From UBA1189 sp045612065 (lineage in GTDB: Bacteria; Bacteroidota; Bacteroidia; Bacteroidales; Bacteroidaceae): 64,000 nucleotides of DNA. Location: positions 11,943 through 75,942 of the forward strand of contig JAZKYH010000076.1 of the NCBI GenBank assembly GCA_045612065.1, written 5' to 3'. The notes beneath the pieces were generated by a model. That model saw only the letters and a program-made list of their open reading frames with translations, was not told where the DNA came from and did no database searches. Made by a program: the position numbers and the translations under genes. Below are positions 40,539 to 50,435 of this stretch, in pieces; the first letter of the stretch is position 1, and every line of letters starts with the position of its first letter.

Positions 40539-41492
40539 TTATCTTCTCGGATACTCCTTACACTTCTCGTACGACTCCATGTAGCGTTTGAACTTGTCGG
40601 GGTAGATATCCCGTGCAGTAATCATCATGGCTGTGTCGTAACAGTCGCCAAAGTCGGGGTCAAAAGTAGTACCGAAAGTCTTCATCGTAGGCGACAAGCC
40701 AATGTACAAGTGGATGAAGGGAGGTATGGTATCTCCCAACGACTTCGCATAGTTGTTGAGGATGGCATAGTTCTCCTTATAGTCGGCACCAGTAAACATC
40801 TCCTTAAAGAAAGCAGCTTGTTCTGGAGTGCAGGTCTCTGGATTCTTTGAAGTGATAAGTCCCTCACGGTCACCGAAACTCATATCAAGGTAGTATACCA
40901 TCGCCTTGCGACTCATCTCAGGACTTGTTTTATAGATGGTCACCTTACCCGTAAGATACTTCACCGTAGGGTCAGTAGCTACGATTCCTCCAATACCATC
41001 CCAAAGATTATCGAGAGCAAAAAGCGCTTTACGGCCACCTGCAGCACTCTGATATTTGGGCTGTACAAAAGCACGAGCCATCTCAACGCAGTGAGGAAAC
41101 TCGGTATCGATAAACTTCTGCGAAAAGTCAAACAGATGCTCGGTATTCACATAGGGCTGTCCATTTTCATGGAACGAAGCCATCTTCCAACGAGTAAAAC
41201 GGTAGCCACCAATAATTTCGTCAGCTTCAGGATTCCATACCACAAGCTGAAAGCACGCCTTGTCTTCAAGATCAAAGTGGTCGAGGTCACACTCTGTACC
41301 ACTACCACCACCTACAGCACGAAATGAAACCTCGCGTAAACGACCAATTTCACGCAACACATTGGGAGCTGTTTCATTGTTCACTACATAGATTTCATTA
41401 TCTCCACGATTAGTGGTGCGGAGAAAAGTTTTCTCGTTGAGCTCGCTCTTGAGCAACTCAACATCTACAGCGGGAATGATAGGGGGAAGCAT
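40539..41492 (-). CDS. glsB: GNAT-type N-acyltransferase, glycine-lipid synthesis (GlsB-like)
   Basis: 317 residues of the OlsB-like GNAT family. Typical parts are 'EIGRLREVSFRAVGGGSGTECDLDHFD' style near 45-72, 'IIGGYRFTRW' near 93-102 and 'CVEMARAFVQPKYQ' near 136-149. In Bacteroides thetaiotaomicron the pair glsB (this type) and glsA (the gene upstream here) makes N-acyl-glycine lipids. The assignment rests on this family match and the neighbourhood; an ornithine-lipid-type product cannot be ruled out. The protein is about 100 residues longer than core OlsB. Confidence 0.75.
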   Translation of the reverse strand: MLPPIIPAVDVELLKSELNEKTFLRTTNRGDNEIYVVNNETAPNVLREIGRLREVSFRAVGGGSGTECDLDHFDLEDKACFQLVVWNPEADEIIGGYRFTRWKMASFHENGQPYVNTEHLFDFSQKFIDTEFPHCVEMARAFVQPKYQSAAGGRKALFALDNLWDGIGGIVATDPTVKYLTGKVTIYKTSPEMSRKAMVYYLDMSFGDREGLITSKNPETCTPEQAAFFKEMFTGADYKENYAILNNYAKSLGDTIPPFIHLYIGLSPTMKTFGTTFDPDFGDCYDTAMMITARDIYPDKFKRYMESYEKCKEYPRR

Positions 41493-41599
41493 ATTCTTAA
41501 TTTGTTATTTACAGATTCATTATTTACACTTCACAGGTATCACCATGAAGGAATTATTCTACAAATAGAACTTTGTAAACCGCCCAATTATAACTGATA

Positions 41600-42451
41600 T
41601 TACATATTGGGTACACAGCCATTACCCTCGGATAAGGCTTTCACACGCTCTTGCATCTCGGCAGCCCACTCACGGTCACTTTTTGACTTATCAAACGTAG
41701 TATACGGTACGGGCTCACCAAAGGTGATGACAAATTCATTACCTCGTTGCTTGAAGAGCTCGTCCACAAGGTAGAGCATACCGATATTTATCTTCAAGCC
41801 CAAGAACCTGCTCAGTTTACTAAGGAAGAAATACCATCGTGAGTTGTGACCAGAGATGTGTACAGGCACCACATCACGTTCATAGCGGCGGGCTTGGGTA
41901 ACAAACATCTTCTTCCAAGGCATCTCGGTAACCTTGCCCTTGACCTTCTTGGCACAAAGTCCGGCAGGGAACACCACCACCTGCTGGTCTGATGTAAACA
42001 TCTTAGCGATACGTTCTCCAAGGTCGCGGCTCTGCCTTGAAGAGAGATTATTGACTGGAGTAAAGAACTCTGCCAAAGGCTTCAAATTGGCCATGATGGG
42101 AGTTACGGGCACCTGAAACCCCTCGCCATACAAGCGGTGGAAAACCGAACCGATAATCAAAGCCTCAGGGCCTCCAAGCGGATGGTTACATACGAAAAGG
42201 TATTTTTTATTGGCGTCCAAGTTCTCTTCACCGCGAGTACGGTAAGTTATATCAAGGTAATTAAGTGCTTCATCAAAGAAGCCCACACCTTTATACTGCT
42301 CTACCGACATGATGACACCATTGATATCATCCTGATGAAGGCGACGTTTGAGAAAGTTGATGGCGAAGCGTGGCAATTTCTTGCGCAGCTTCGGCCCCAA
42401 CATCTTATCAAGATCGAGAAGATAGCTTTCTCTTTCGTTGTACTTCTCCAT
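41600..42451 (-). CDS. glsA: Acyltransferase, glycine-lipid O-acylation (GlsA-like)
   Basis: 283 residues of the PlsC/1-acylglycerol-3-phosphate acyltransferase superfamily. The catalytic block is 'FVCNHPLGGPEALIIG' (HPLGGPE in place of HxxxxD, about 87-102), and a later block is 'VVFPAGLCAKK' (about 158-168). It would add the second acyl chain to N-acyl glycine in the inner membrane. It overlaps the end of the permease gene by 44 bases and lies 107 bases before glsB. The N-x4-D variant is characteristic of this Bacteroidales branch. Confidence 0.75.
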   Translation of the reverse strand: MEKYNERESYLLDLDKMLGPKLRKKLPRFAINFLKRRLHQDDINGVIMSVEQYKGVGFFDEALNYLDITYRTRGEENLDANKKYLFVCNHPLGGPEALIIGSVFHRLYGEGFQVPVTPIMANLKPLAEFFTPVNNLSSRQSRDLGERIAKMFTSDQQVVVFPAGLCAKKVKGKVTEMPWKKMFVTQARRYERDVVPVHISGHNSRWYFFLSKLSRFLGLKINIGMLYLVDELFKQRGNEFVITFGEPVPYTTFDKSKSDREWAAEMQERVKALSEGNGCVPNM

Positions 42452-43805
42452 AGTTCTTACGTATCATCCAATAGAATGCAAATCCGACGACAATCCACAC
42501 CAGCAAAATCACACGACTCTGGAATGAGAGGTAACCCGGCATACCGGGGATGATGAGTAGTGCAAGGAAGAAGAGTGAGAACAAGCAACCAATAATGCCA
42601 ATCCACACCTGCTTTGTGTCACCCACCTTACGAGCCATAATAGCAGCAGAAGCGGTAGTATAGGCAAAAACAATGGCTGCACCAACACTAGTCATATCGA
42701 CAATCCACAGCAATATCTCACGGCCAAACCAGGGGGCAAACAAACTGGCAGCCATAGTGAAAAGGATGGCATTGCGCGGTGTGCCGTGCTTGGGAGACAT
42801 CTGCTTGAAGAATGCAGGCAAACTGCCCTCATCAGCCATGGCGTACATAAGGCGTGAGGTTGAGATATAGAACGCGTTCATACCCGATACCACGGCACAG
42901 AACATGGCTGTACCAAGAAATACGAGACCGAAGAGACCGAATGTATTGCGCACCACATAACCAGTCTCCCAGTTCTGTCCAAGATCGAGCAACTCTTGCC
43001 AAGGCATGAGACCCGCAGCTGTTACCGTACACATTGCAACATAGAGAAGGGCTGCAATGAGAATTGCCAATATCATGATACGGGTTGACTTCTTGTGGTC
43101 GAAGTTATACTCCTCTGCACTTTGTGGTATGCAGTCGAAGCCGATGAATGCCCAAGGAGCCATAGCCACGATACTGAACACCCCACTCCACCAATTCACT
43201 CCTTCGGGGAACCCTGGTGCAAGGTTACTCCAATCTGCCTTACCCATTACCAAAAATGAAATCAAGCAGATACAACCCACCAGTGTAAGCGCAATAGCGG
43301 TTTGCAACCATGCAGCTTGCTTAATACCCTTGATGTTAATGAGTGCCATGATAATGATGAAGGCTGAAGCTAATATCACCTCACCGGCATACACGTCCCA
43401 ACCTGCAACTTCATACAATTTCCCAACCTGTACGATACCTGGGAACAAATAGCGGCTAATAAGCGCCAATGCCGTAGCATTGAGTGGAATAAGGCTCCAG
43501 TAAGCCAATATCATACCCCAACCACAGACAAAAGCATTGCGCTTTCCTATAGCCTCCTTGGTGTAGATGAACTCACCTCCACTCACAGGGAACTTACGGA
43601 TAAGATAACCGTAACTCAACGCAATCACGATAATCAAGAATGCTCCGATGAGCATACCCAACGCCGTACCCAGAGGGCCAGCCTTCGGAAGGAATGCATT
43701 GCCCGGAAGCACGAAGCATCCCCAACCGATAATCGCGCCCAATGCCAATGCCCATACATCGAGGGGACGCATCGAACGCTTAAACTTACCATTAGTATTT
43801 GACAT
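42408..43805 (-). CDS. APC-family amino acid permease
   Basis: 465 residues with twelve membrane helices. 'VWALALGAIIGWGCFVLPGNAF' (about 13-34) carries the glycine-rich motif of helix 1 in the APC superfamily. The start is set at ATG 43805 (MSNTNGKFKRS), because earlier residues read through a T-rich leader. The last 44 bases overlap glsA, so translation of the two may be coupled. The substrate (amino acid or polyamine) cannot be determined; glycine supply to the glycine-lipid enzymes is an attractive guess only. Confidence 0.82.
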   Translation of the reverse strand: MSNTNGKFKRSMRPLDVWALALGAIIGWGCFVLPGNAFLPKAGPLGTALGMLIGAFLIIVIALSYGYLIRKFPVSGGEFIYTKEAIGKRNAFVCGWGMILAYWSLIPLNATALALISRYLFPGIVQVGKLYEVAGWDVYAGEVILASAFIIIMALINIKGIKQAAWLQTAIALTLVGCICLISFLVMGKADWSNLAPGFPEGVNWWSGVFSIVAMAPWAFIGFDCIPQSAEEYNFDHKKSTRIMILAILIAALLYVAMCTVTAAGLMPWQELLDLGQNWETGYVVRNTFGLFGLVFLGTAMFCAVVSGMNAFYISTSRLMYAMADEGSLPAFFKQMSPKHGTPRNAILFTMAASLFAPWFGREILLWIVDMTSVGAAIVFAYTTASAAIMARKVGDTKQVWIGIIGCLFSLFFLALLIIPGMPGYLSFQSRVILLVWIVVGFAFYWMIRKNYGEVQRKRKLSSRS

Positions 43806-43942
43806 AGTTTTAAGTTTTGTCGATTTGCAAGAGCAAATCAATAGTTTCACCCGCCAAAGGTAGATATTTTATTTTTATTTAAAAAATATAAAGAACATTT
43901 TATGCATAAGCCTCGTCTTTCCCAATGGAGCTACTTAATAGA

Positions 43943-43980
43943 AAATTGGAGCTTCCCGTTAACCAGGACAGCTCCAATTT
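43943..43980 (-). terminator. Terminator of the surface lipoprotein operon
   Basis: AAATTGGAGCT/AGCTCCAATTT, a perfect 11-bp stem, just after the last stop of the operon. Confidence 0.75.
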
Positions 43981-43992
43981 ACATTCTCTTTA

Positions 43993-44673
43993 TTATTCAC
44001 AAACGTCTACCTTGGCTATAGGCACATCATCAAAGCCGTATGAATAGGTTAAAAGATAGCATTTTCCTATCTGCACGTCTGTTAAAGACTTTGGAGAATA
44101 GGAATAGGTTACACCATCAGTATTGGTGGCACTTAATGTGTAAGTAAACCCACCATCAGCAACACTGAAATAGGCCTTTTCACCTTCACGAATAATTGTC
44201 TCACGGCTACCACTCTTCAGAGCAAGTTGGTAGGATGTAAACAATTCATCGAACAAATCAGGCAACTCTACTCCAACTGCATAATTAGTCATAGGCACTG
44301 ACATCGTAAGACGTGTTTGATAATCAGCCTCCATCTGTACCAACTGGCTGGCATAGTAGCATCCCTCACCTTTACCATCATTAGCAGTATGCCATGTATT
44401 CTGATTATCGGTATATGCACGTACTGCAAACAATCCCGGTTTCATGATTATCTTACTTGGAACCTCACCTGCAGGATAGCTCAAGAATTCATTTCCCTTA
44501 TCATCAAAGATCGTGATGGCCAAGTCTTCATCTATAGCACGTGTAGCGACCACAGGCATATCAGCACGAGCTACAGAAAGTTCGAGTATGCACTCTTCCT
44601 GCCCGTGCTGCACATATTGCTGACAAGCGGAAAGAGTTATAACACCTAACAGGATATATAATATTCGTTTCAT
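43993..44673 (-). CDS. DUF4493 lipoprotein (last gene of operon)
   Basis: 226 residues. Lipobox TLSAC with Cys17. The layout 'CILELSVARADMPVVATRA' then 'LFAVRAYTDNQ', an acidic-to-basic split near 'CYYASQLVQM' and a C-terminal strand is the DUF4493 pattern, shared with fimbrial-anchor-like lipoproteins of Bacteroidales. Its ATG directly abuts the stop of the preceding gene, which implies coupled translation. It is predicted to be a surface-exposed or periplasmic lipoprotein; a role in adhesion or glycan capture is possible but not shown. Confidence 0.75.
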   Translation of the reverse strand: MKRILYILLGVITLSACQQYVQHGQEECILELSVARADMPVVATRAIDEDLAITIFDDKGNEFLSYPAGEVPSKIIMKPGLFAVRAYTDNQNTWHTANDGKGEGCYYASQLVQMEADYQTRLTMSVPMTNYAVGVELPDLFDELFTSYQLALKSGSRETIIREGEKAYFSVADGGFTYTLSATNTDGVTYSYSPKSLTDVQIGKCYLLTYSYGFDDVPIAKVDVCE

Positions 44674-46464
44674 TTACTTGCTGTATTTTAGAGATAGAGA
44701 ATAGATGCTTGTATATGATTTACTACTATTACACTTTATTGTAGTCGTTTGAGATTTTGACGTATAAGTCTTGCTACCCGAGTAGTTACTTGTATTCTCA
44801 GACAGGAGTCCACCCCTTAAGCTTTGTGAAAACACCTCATCGGAGCCAATAGTGATTGTAAATTTATTCGTGGTATAGAATCCTCCAGCACGAACCTTAA
44901 CATTATAATCCATTACGACTGTCGTCTGAGAAGGAATGGCAAATCCAGTATTGGTAATTGCGCCTGCATCCAACTTTGCATCTCCACTATTGAAGGAAAC
45001 ACTGCCAGAGGATTTACTCCATCCATTAGACGTACTGGGAGGAGCAAACGTTACAGGAAGTCCCGTGATGCGGAAATCTTTATATCCACTGATCGAAACG
45101 CCATCAAACGTTGCACTGGCACTTAAACGATAGAGATTATCACTTGCTGCTTGGTTCTCTATAGTAGCCACCGAATAGCTATTCTTGCCTGCAGCAACTT
45201 GCGTTGCTGAACCCGCATAGTTGTAGGCGAAAGAATAGTCATAACTACCGCACGACAAGATAGACTCACTCACATTGAGTGACACTGATGGTGAATATAT
45301 CGTATAGGGAGCACATGCATTAGCCCCATCAACATCACCTTCTGAATACTTGGTATATGAGGTATATCCCTCTACAGCGATTTTCAGTTCGGGCTTACCC
45401 ACATTGAAAGAGCGATTATTTACCTCTGTTGCAGTCCCATCCTGTACAATATAATAGGTCGCCTTATAATCACCTGAAGGCAGATAAGGCCATAAAGAAG
45501 AACTACTATACGAAGAAGACTGCTCACCACTTCCTTCAACACGGCGCACCTCTTTACCCTCAGCATTGGTTACTACCGCACGCCATTGCATTCCAGGATA
45601 TGCAGTAGAAAAGGTTACGTCAGTACCAACGAGACAACCTGCGCCATCATAGCAATGTTGCGCAGTAGCAATAGGAGCAGGGAGCCATGAAATAGGAATA
45701 GTTTCTTCAAGGGTAACCGTTTCTATTTCGACTTTGGCAACATTAACGTTCATAGAACTTTCTGGATTGGGCAAAGTGAGTGTCACAATAGCATGGTCGG
45801 AAGCTTCAAAACGAGCTGGGAGGTCATCAGACTGTAATTCCAATGAAACAGCTCTATCATCTTCTCGTAAGGTGCCGTAGAAAATCAGCACAGGACTGCT
45901 TCCAGCTGGGAAATAGATACTACGTCCAGGTTCATCATTTCCAACAGCCAGCGAGTGATTTCCAATTTTTACCATGAATCCATATTCCTTATAGAACTTA
46001 TCGAAACGAGCCTTTTCTTCTTCATCGCGACCAAAGACTACAGAAACCAAAGCATTGGACACACGACAAGGAATGGTGACAGAGGTCGATTGATTTTCCT
46101 CGATAGTTGCTGTCACTACACCCTCGTAATAGGGGCAATCCTTACCTAAAGCAACATTCTCACCATAGTAAGCCATAACACTGTAGGAACCCACACTGAG
46201 TTCTACGTTATCCACGAACATCCCATCATAAGAGGCGTACTCGCTTCCTATGCGCTGTATTTTTAAGTTGAACCTATCTACCAATGGCTTCCCTAACTGC
46301 GAAGGTGTTGCACGAGTCTCGGTTTCTTGAGACACGTGCCCAATATTCAACTGTAATGTACCATTTGATGGAGATAGAACCTCCTCTTGACTACATCCTC
46401 CCAATAATACAATCATCAATAGAGGCAAGAATGCGAATATCGTATATCGTCTGATATTAACCAT
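44674..46464 (-). CDS. DUF4493 lipoprotein, large
   Basis: 596 residues from ATG 46464 (MVNIRRYTIF); an earlier in-frame GTG at 46476 is less likely because it lies nearer the upstream stop and before the hydrophobic segment. Lipobox LLGGC. The N-terminal DUF4493 domain ('LQLNIGHVSQETETRA', 'VGSYSVMAYYGENVALGKDCPYYEG') is followed by beta repeats rich in Ser/Thr/Tyr ('SYSSSSLWPYLPSGDYKATYYI'), and the last ~100 residues are Ser-rich. Overall it looks like a long fibrous surface lipoprotein. It sits 18 bases after the PCMD protein gene within the same operon. Confidence 0.75.
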   Translation of the reverse strand: MVNIRRYTIFAFLPLLMIVLLGGCSQEEVLSPSNGTLQLNIGHVSQETETRATPSQLGKPLVDRFNLKIQRIGSEYASYDGMFVDNVELSVGSYSVMAYYGENVALGKDCPYYEGVVTATIEENQSTSVTIPCRVSNALVSVVFGRDEEEKARFDKFYKEYGFMVKIGNHSLAVGNDEPGRSIYFPAGSSPVLIFYGTLREDDRAVSLELQSDDLPARFEASDHAIVTLTLPNPESSMNVNVAKVEIETVTLEETIPISWLPAPIATAQHCYDGAGCLVGTDVTFSTAYPGMQWRAVVTNAEGKEVRRVEGSGEQSSSYSSSSLWPYLPSGDYKATYYIVQDGTATEVNNRSFNVGKPELKIAVEGYTSYTKYSEGDVDGANACAPYTIYSPSVSLNVSESILSCGSYDYSFAYNYAGSATQVAAGKNSYSVATIENQAASDNLYRLSASATFDGVSISGYKDFRITGLPVTFAPPSTSNGWSKSSGSVSFNSGDAKLDAGAITNTGFAIPSQTTVVMDYNVKVRAGGFYTTNKFTITIGSDEVFSQSLRGGLLSENTSNYSGSKTYTSKSQTTTIKCNSSKSYTSIYSLSLKYSK

Positions 46465-46482
46465 TTGTCCTAACACAATAAA

Positions 46483-48234
46483 TTACTTTACTAAAGGTTC
46501 GTCACCATACTCAAGTGAGAAGTCATCCACATAAAGTGTACTACCTTCACCACCATGGAAATAATCACCATACTTACTTGCCGAGAAGACAACGAGCAAG
46601 TGAGTAGGTTTCTTATTCAAATCCCTATAAACCAAAGGTATGGATACTCTTTTCCACTTTCCTTTACTGTCTACATTTTGCTCAGCAGGCAACGATCCAT
46701 ACGCAATCACGCGGGGGTCGTTCTCCCAATCGGGGAAAGTGCTCATATCCGTATTATCTACAACCAAAGCCTCGGATAGAAGTGCGCAATACATACCGCA
46801 TACATCCGGTTCTCCACGACCAGGAGCCTCACTAGGTGCAGAAGAGCTATATCCCTTGTTTCCAGATGTAGCAATATTTACTGGAGCATACTGCATCCAA
46901 CCCTTCAATGACGTTGGACGTGACTCGAAAGGCACTCCCCAATTCAACTTGGCACCACTGGTACCCATGAGTTGACCAAATGAACCGGTATACAAGCTGG
47001 CAGCTGCAAACTTAATTACGATATATTTTGATTCCAATTTAGCAGCCTTACTACCGCCATGTACAGGGTTTGTGACATCAATAGTATTACTACCTCCAAA
47101 CGAAGCACTACCAGGATTACTTGTATCCCAATATGAGAACCTATAGTCATTGGGGTAAGCAATATTACCATCCATCCACCAACTTTCAAATCCACCGTTG
47201 TAAAGAGGTGTCTGTTCTTCAGTAGTAAAAGTATATGTGTTGCTTATGACTTCCACATTATCCTCTTCATAACACAAACGGTATTCATAAGTAGTATTAG
47301 GAAGTAAATCTCTCAATGTTGCTTTTACACCATTCAAGCTATCGACACTCAATTCGTAATAATCCATTACATACGAATCGCTCTCCCAATCAGCAGATTC
47401 TGTCTTCCATTCAATGCGCAAGCTTGTTTTCTTAAAGTCTTTAGCTTCGACGGGAATGAATGCTTCGATAAAGGCAAAAGTACTCCAAGCATTGGCTGTA
47501 GACTCCACTACAGGTTTTGAATCTACGATAGAATCAACCTTGTGCACCATAACAGTCCAAGTCTCAGTAGTTCCCCATCCTGTTGTCACACTAAACTGAC
47601 GTGCACTATAGAAATCATACGTATCCTTCTCAGTAGGGTCAGGACTCACACTACCATGCTCACCACCTAAAGAAAACTTGTGCACCTTCAAATTCTTCAA
47701 GCTTTGATTCGGACCAACGTATATAATCACATTACATTGATCGGTATCAATGATAGGTTCTCCCACCTGATTGTCTACAACAATATCACGCTTAACAACT
47801 TGATGCACAGCGACAGTCCAAAGATAATCTTGGTAAGTCCGCAGGACAAACTTTATTGGACGAGTAAAATCCATACGAATATTTAGTTCACCTATAGAAT
47901 CCACAAAACCCTGCTGAGGAAAATTTACATTTCCACAAGAAGTTTCGTCAGGAATTATCATAGGCATACCTGTGGGACCTACACCAGCTACTTCAACCTT
48001 GAGAATATGCAAGTTTGCAATATCTACTGTATCATTCACGTACAAAGTAACAGTACGCGAATCTTTGTCTATCACGGGAGCTCCATAGCCGCCCCCATCA
48101 ACAGAACATTGTCCTTCGACCTGGAAATCCGTTATCTGTCCCAACACTATTGGATCAGAAAAATCATCCTTAATGTCGCAAGCTACAAACAATAGCGTTA
48201 TAGCCATCCAAAGTATCCTACATTGTATTCTCAT
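46483..48234 (-). CDS. PCMD-domain lipoprotein, copy 2
   Basis: 583 residues. Signal MRIQCRILWMAITLLFVAC with lipobox Cys19. After BACON-like sandwich repeats (about 40-240) comes a fibronectin-like strand region ('LPNTTYEYRLCYEEDN', about 310-325) and the PCMD domain (about 345-583) with 'GGFESWWMDGNIAYP' and 'GKWKRVSIPLVYRDLN'. The PCMD half is nearly identical in layout to the protein at 50436-52253. Its ATG overlaps the stop of the barrel gene upstream by four bases (ATGA). Confidence 0.8.
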   Translation of the reverse strand: MRIQCRILWMAITLLFVACDIKDDFSDPIVLGQITDFQVEGQCSVDGGGYGAPVIDKDSRTVTLYVNDTVDIANLHILKVEVAGVGPTGMPMIIPDETSCGNVNFPQQGFVDSIGELNIRMDFTRPIKFVLRTYQDYLWTVAVHQVVKRDIVVDNQVGEPIIDTDQCNVIIYVGPNQSLKNLKVHKFSLGGEHGSVSPDPTEKDTYDFYSARQFSVTTGWGTTETWTVMVHKVDSIVDSKPVVESTANAWSTFAFIEAFIPVEAKDFKKTSLRIEWKTESADWESDSYVMDYYELSVDSLNGVKATLRDLLPNTTYEYRLCYEEDNVEVISNTYTFTTEEQTPLYNGGFESWWMDGNIAYPNDYRFSYWDTSNPGSASFGGSNTIDVTNPVHGGSKAAKLESKYIVIKFAAASLYTGSFGQLMGTSGAKLNWGVPFESRPTSLKGWMQYAPVNIATSGNKGYSSSAPSEAPGRGEPDVCGMYCALLSEALVVDNTDMSTFPDWENDPRVIAYGSLPAEQNVDSKGKWKRVSIPLVYRDLNKKPTHLLVVFSASKYGDYFHGGEGSTLYVDDFSLEYGDEPLVK

Positions 48235-49544
48235 AAGTAGAATGTCAACCCAAATTTAATACTAAAAAGATCGAGTCTGAAGTCCGCACTAGAACTATTC
48301 AGACGTCCGTTGTCTTTCTTATCAATTTCTTTTATATTCTGATAGCCCCACTTGAAGTCGCAACCACCAACATTCAGCATCACCTCGGCTGCAGCAAAGT
48401 CCGTAAGAAATACCACCATGCCACCACCTAATCCAAGACCTAAAGAATGGGTATTAGCATAAACACCTCTCAACAATTCATCACGTCCTACACTGCACTT
48501 ACCCTCCGTAAAGTTATGATTGAGCTGCAACTCACCAAAGAGACCAAAGACCTTACTCTCACCGATGGGCATATACGAGCGCAAGAACAGCGAACTTTTA
48601 TAGCTGTGGTACAAACTATAAAAATCAGTCAGTGCCAGAGAAAGGCCATCCCCTAAACCTAAGCCCACCTCATCGACGTTAAGATAGCCACGCTTATATG
48701 AAAAGCGACATCCTACCGCCATATTCTTGGCAAAAGCGTAGCCGAGGTAAGGGCCAGCCGAGAAGGAGTGTCCCTCGAAACTCAGGTTTTCAAGCAAAAG
48801 ATAACTTACGTTCTCGTTGTCCCACTGATTCCATCCTACCTGACCGCCAAATATCCACTGTCCCTTCGGAATGAAAAGAGATTTGTTTGCTTCGCGATGT
48901 ATCAATCCTCGTTGAACGATATAATCTTCGATTGCCTGGTCTATTTTGTTCTCTGACAAGCACGTATCGGAACTCTCCTCTAAAACTTGATTCACAACGG
49001 AAGATTGTACGAAGAGCGTATCACTCACATAATCCAAGCTGTCAGCACCTTGTTCTTTAAGGTCAGCCACTAGAGAATCGCTCAACAATTCTTCTGTTGC
49101 TATATTTTCATCAATAAGGTTTATGGTATCAATGACATCAACGGTCTCCATTTTACCCTCCACACTTGGAGTTATTGTATTGAGACTATCCGCCAGATTC
49201 AAGGATTTATCTGATATCGTAGGCACCACCTTATTTCTATTGGACATTAAGGTCTCTTCTGAGGTTTTAGTTGCCAACTTCTGGTGGTTTACATTTGATT
49301 TGGACACAGGTTCCGCTACAGCAACCTCTTTGCTACGCGAAAAGGCCGAATCAACCATATCGTCCGCGCAGACAGCTGCCACAACAGAATCGTCCACTAT
49401 CGTAGAAGAAGAGTGGTTCGTGCTGTTGCTTTGTGAACCAAAAGGGACTCCCAACTCAACAGGAGCTGGAGTTTCTTTCTTCATGTTACAAGCAACAAAC
49501 AAGAAAGTTATGACCATCCAAAGTAACCTACACCAGATTCTCAT
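48231..49544 (-). CDS. Chimeric lipoprotein-beta-barrel protein, copy 2
   Basis: 437 residues. The N-terminus (MRIWCRLLWMVITFLFVAC) is almost the same as that of the PCMD lipoprotein following it. A disordered acidic/Ser-rich linker (about 25-205) is joined to a barrel domain (about 210-437) starting 'YIVQRGLIHREANKSLFIPKG'. That domain is clearly paralogous to the preceding barrel gene and ends in a typical C-terminal strand (FSIKFGLTFYL). A barrel carrying a lipoprotein signal is unusual. It overlaps its neighbours by four bases on both sides, so all three are translated together. Confidence 0.8.
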   Translation of the reverse strand: MRIWCRLLWMVITFLFVACNMKKETPAPVELGVPFGSQSNSTNHSSSTIVDDSVVAAVCADDMVDSAFSRSKEVAVAEPVSKSNVNHQKLATKTSEETLMSNRNKVVPTISDKSLNLADSLNTITPSVEGKMETVDVIDTINLIDENIATEELLSDSLVADLKEQGADSLDYVSDTLFVQSSVVNQVLEESSDTCLSENKIDQAIEDYIVQRGLIHREANKSLFIPKGQWIFGGQVGWNQWDNENVSYLLLENLSFEGHSFSAGPYLGYAFAKNMAVGCRFSYKRGYLNVDEVGLGLGDGLSLALTDFYSLYHSYKSSLFLRSYMPIGESKVFGLFGELQLNHNFTEGKCSVGRDELLRGVYANTHSLGLGLGGGMVVFLTDFAAAEVMLNVGGCDFKWGYQNIKEIDKKDNGRLNSSSADFRLDLFSIKFGLTFYL

Positions 49545-50410
49545 AGATAGAATGTCATACCAAATTTGATACTAAAGAGGTCTATCTTAAAGTTTCCGCC
49601 AGAACTGCTTAAGTTTCCTTTATTTATTGCATCAAGGTCCTTTATGCTCTGATAGCCCCACTTGAAGTCATAGCCACCGACGTTCAGCATCACCTCGGCC
49701 GCAGCAAAGTCAGTGAGAAACACCACCATACCACCACCTAAGCCAAGGCCCAAAGAATGGTTGTTGTTATACACTCCAGTCTGCTGTTCTTCCTTGCCTA
49801 TGCTATTCTTACCCTCAGAGAAGGTATAATTGAGCTGAAACTCACCAAAGAGACCAAAAATCTTGCTCTCACCGATGGGAATATATGAACGTAAAAATAA
49901 AGAATTCTTGTAGCTATGCTGCAGATTGTAGAAATCATTCAGCGAGAAGGATAGTCCTTCACCCATTCCCAAGCCAACCTCATCCATGTTGATGTAGTTG
50001 CGCTTGTACGAGAATCTGCAACCAACCGCCATGTTCTTAGCAAAGAAATAGCCCAAATAGGGACCAGCAGTAAAGGAATGTCCCTCGAAGTTGAGGTTAT
50101 CAAGCAAGATATAGTTCAGGTTATCATTATTCCACTGATTCCATCCTACCTGACCGCCTAAAAACCATTGCCCTCTTGGAATGAAGAGGGCTTTGGTTGC
50201 ATCACGACGTATCATACCTCGCTGAGTTACATAAGATTCAACCTTCTTGCTAACTTGATTATCAGCGGAAGGAGGAGTAGTTGCTATCTCCAGTAATGGC
50301 GATTGGCCTACGGGAGGTGGTGTGCTATTGCACACCTCCCGAGCAGACGCGACACTTGTTATAAGTATCAAGAGTCCTCCGGCCAATGCCGTACGGTATG
50401 TTTTTAACAT
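49541..50410 (-). CDS. Outer-membrane beta-barrel protein, copy 1
   Basis: 289 residues. A cleavable signal (ends in SVASA) is followed by a short Pro-rich stretch, then a barrel of about eight strands beginning 'YVTQRGMIRRDATKALFIPRG' and ending 'FSIKFGMTFYL'. Conserved motifs shared with the next gene include 'FLGGQVGWNQW', 'FGLFGEFQLN' and 'GLGLGGGMVVFLTDFAAAEVM'. It is probably an integral outer-membrane protein that works with the neighbouring lipoproteins, perhaps as a channel or anchor. This is the more complete, likely ancestral copy. Confidence 0.8.
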   Translation of the reverse strand: MLKTYRTALAGGLLILITSVASAREVCNSTPPPVGQSPLLEIATTPPSADNQVSKKVESYVTQRGMIRRDATKALFIPRGQWFLGGQVGWNQWNNDNLNYILLDNLNFEGHSFTAGPYLGYFFAKNMAVGCRFSYKRNYINMDEVGLGMGEGLSFSLNDFYNLQHSYKNSLFLRSYIPIGESKIFGLFGEFQLNYTFSEGKNSIGKEEQQTGVYNNNHSLGLGLGGGMVVFLTDFAAAEVMLNVGGYDFKWGYQSIKDLDAINKGNLSSSGGNFKIDLFSIKFGMTFYL

Positions 50411-50435
50411 ATCATTTACGTCTTTTTACAGCATT

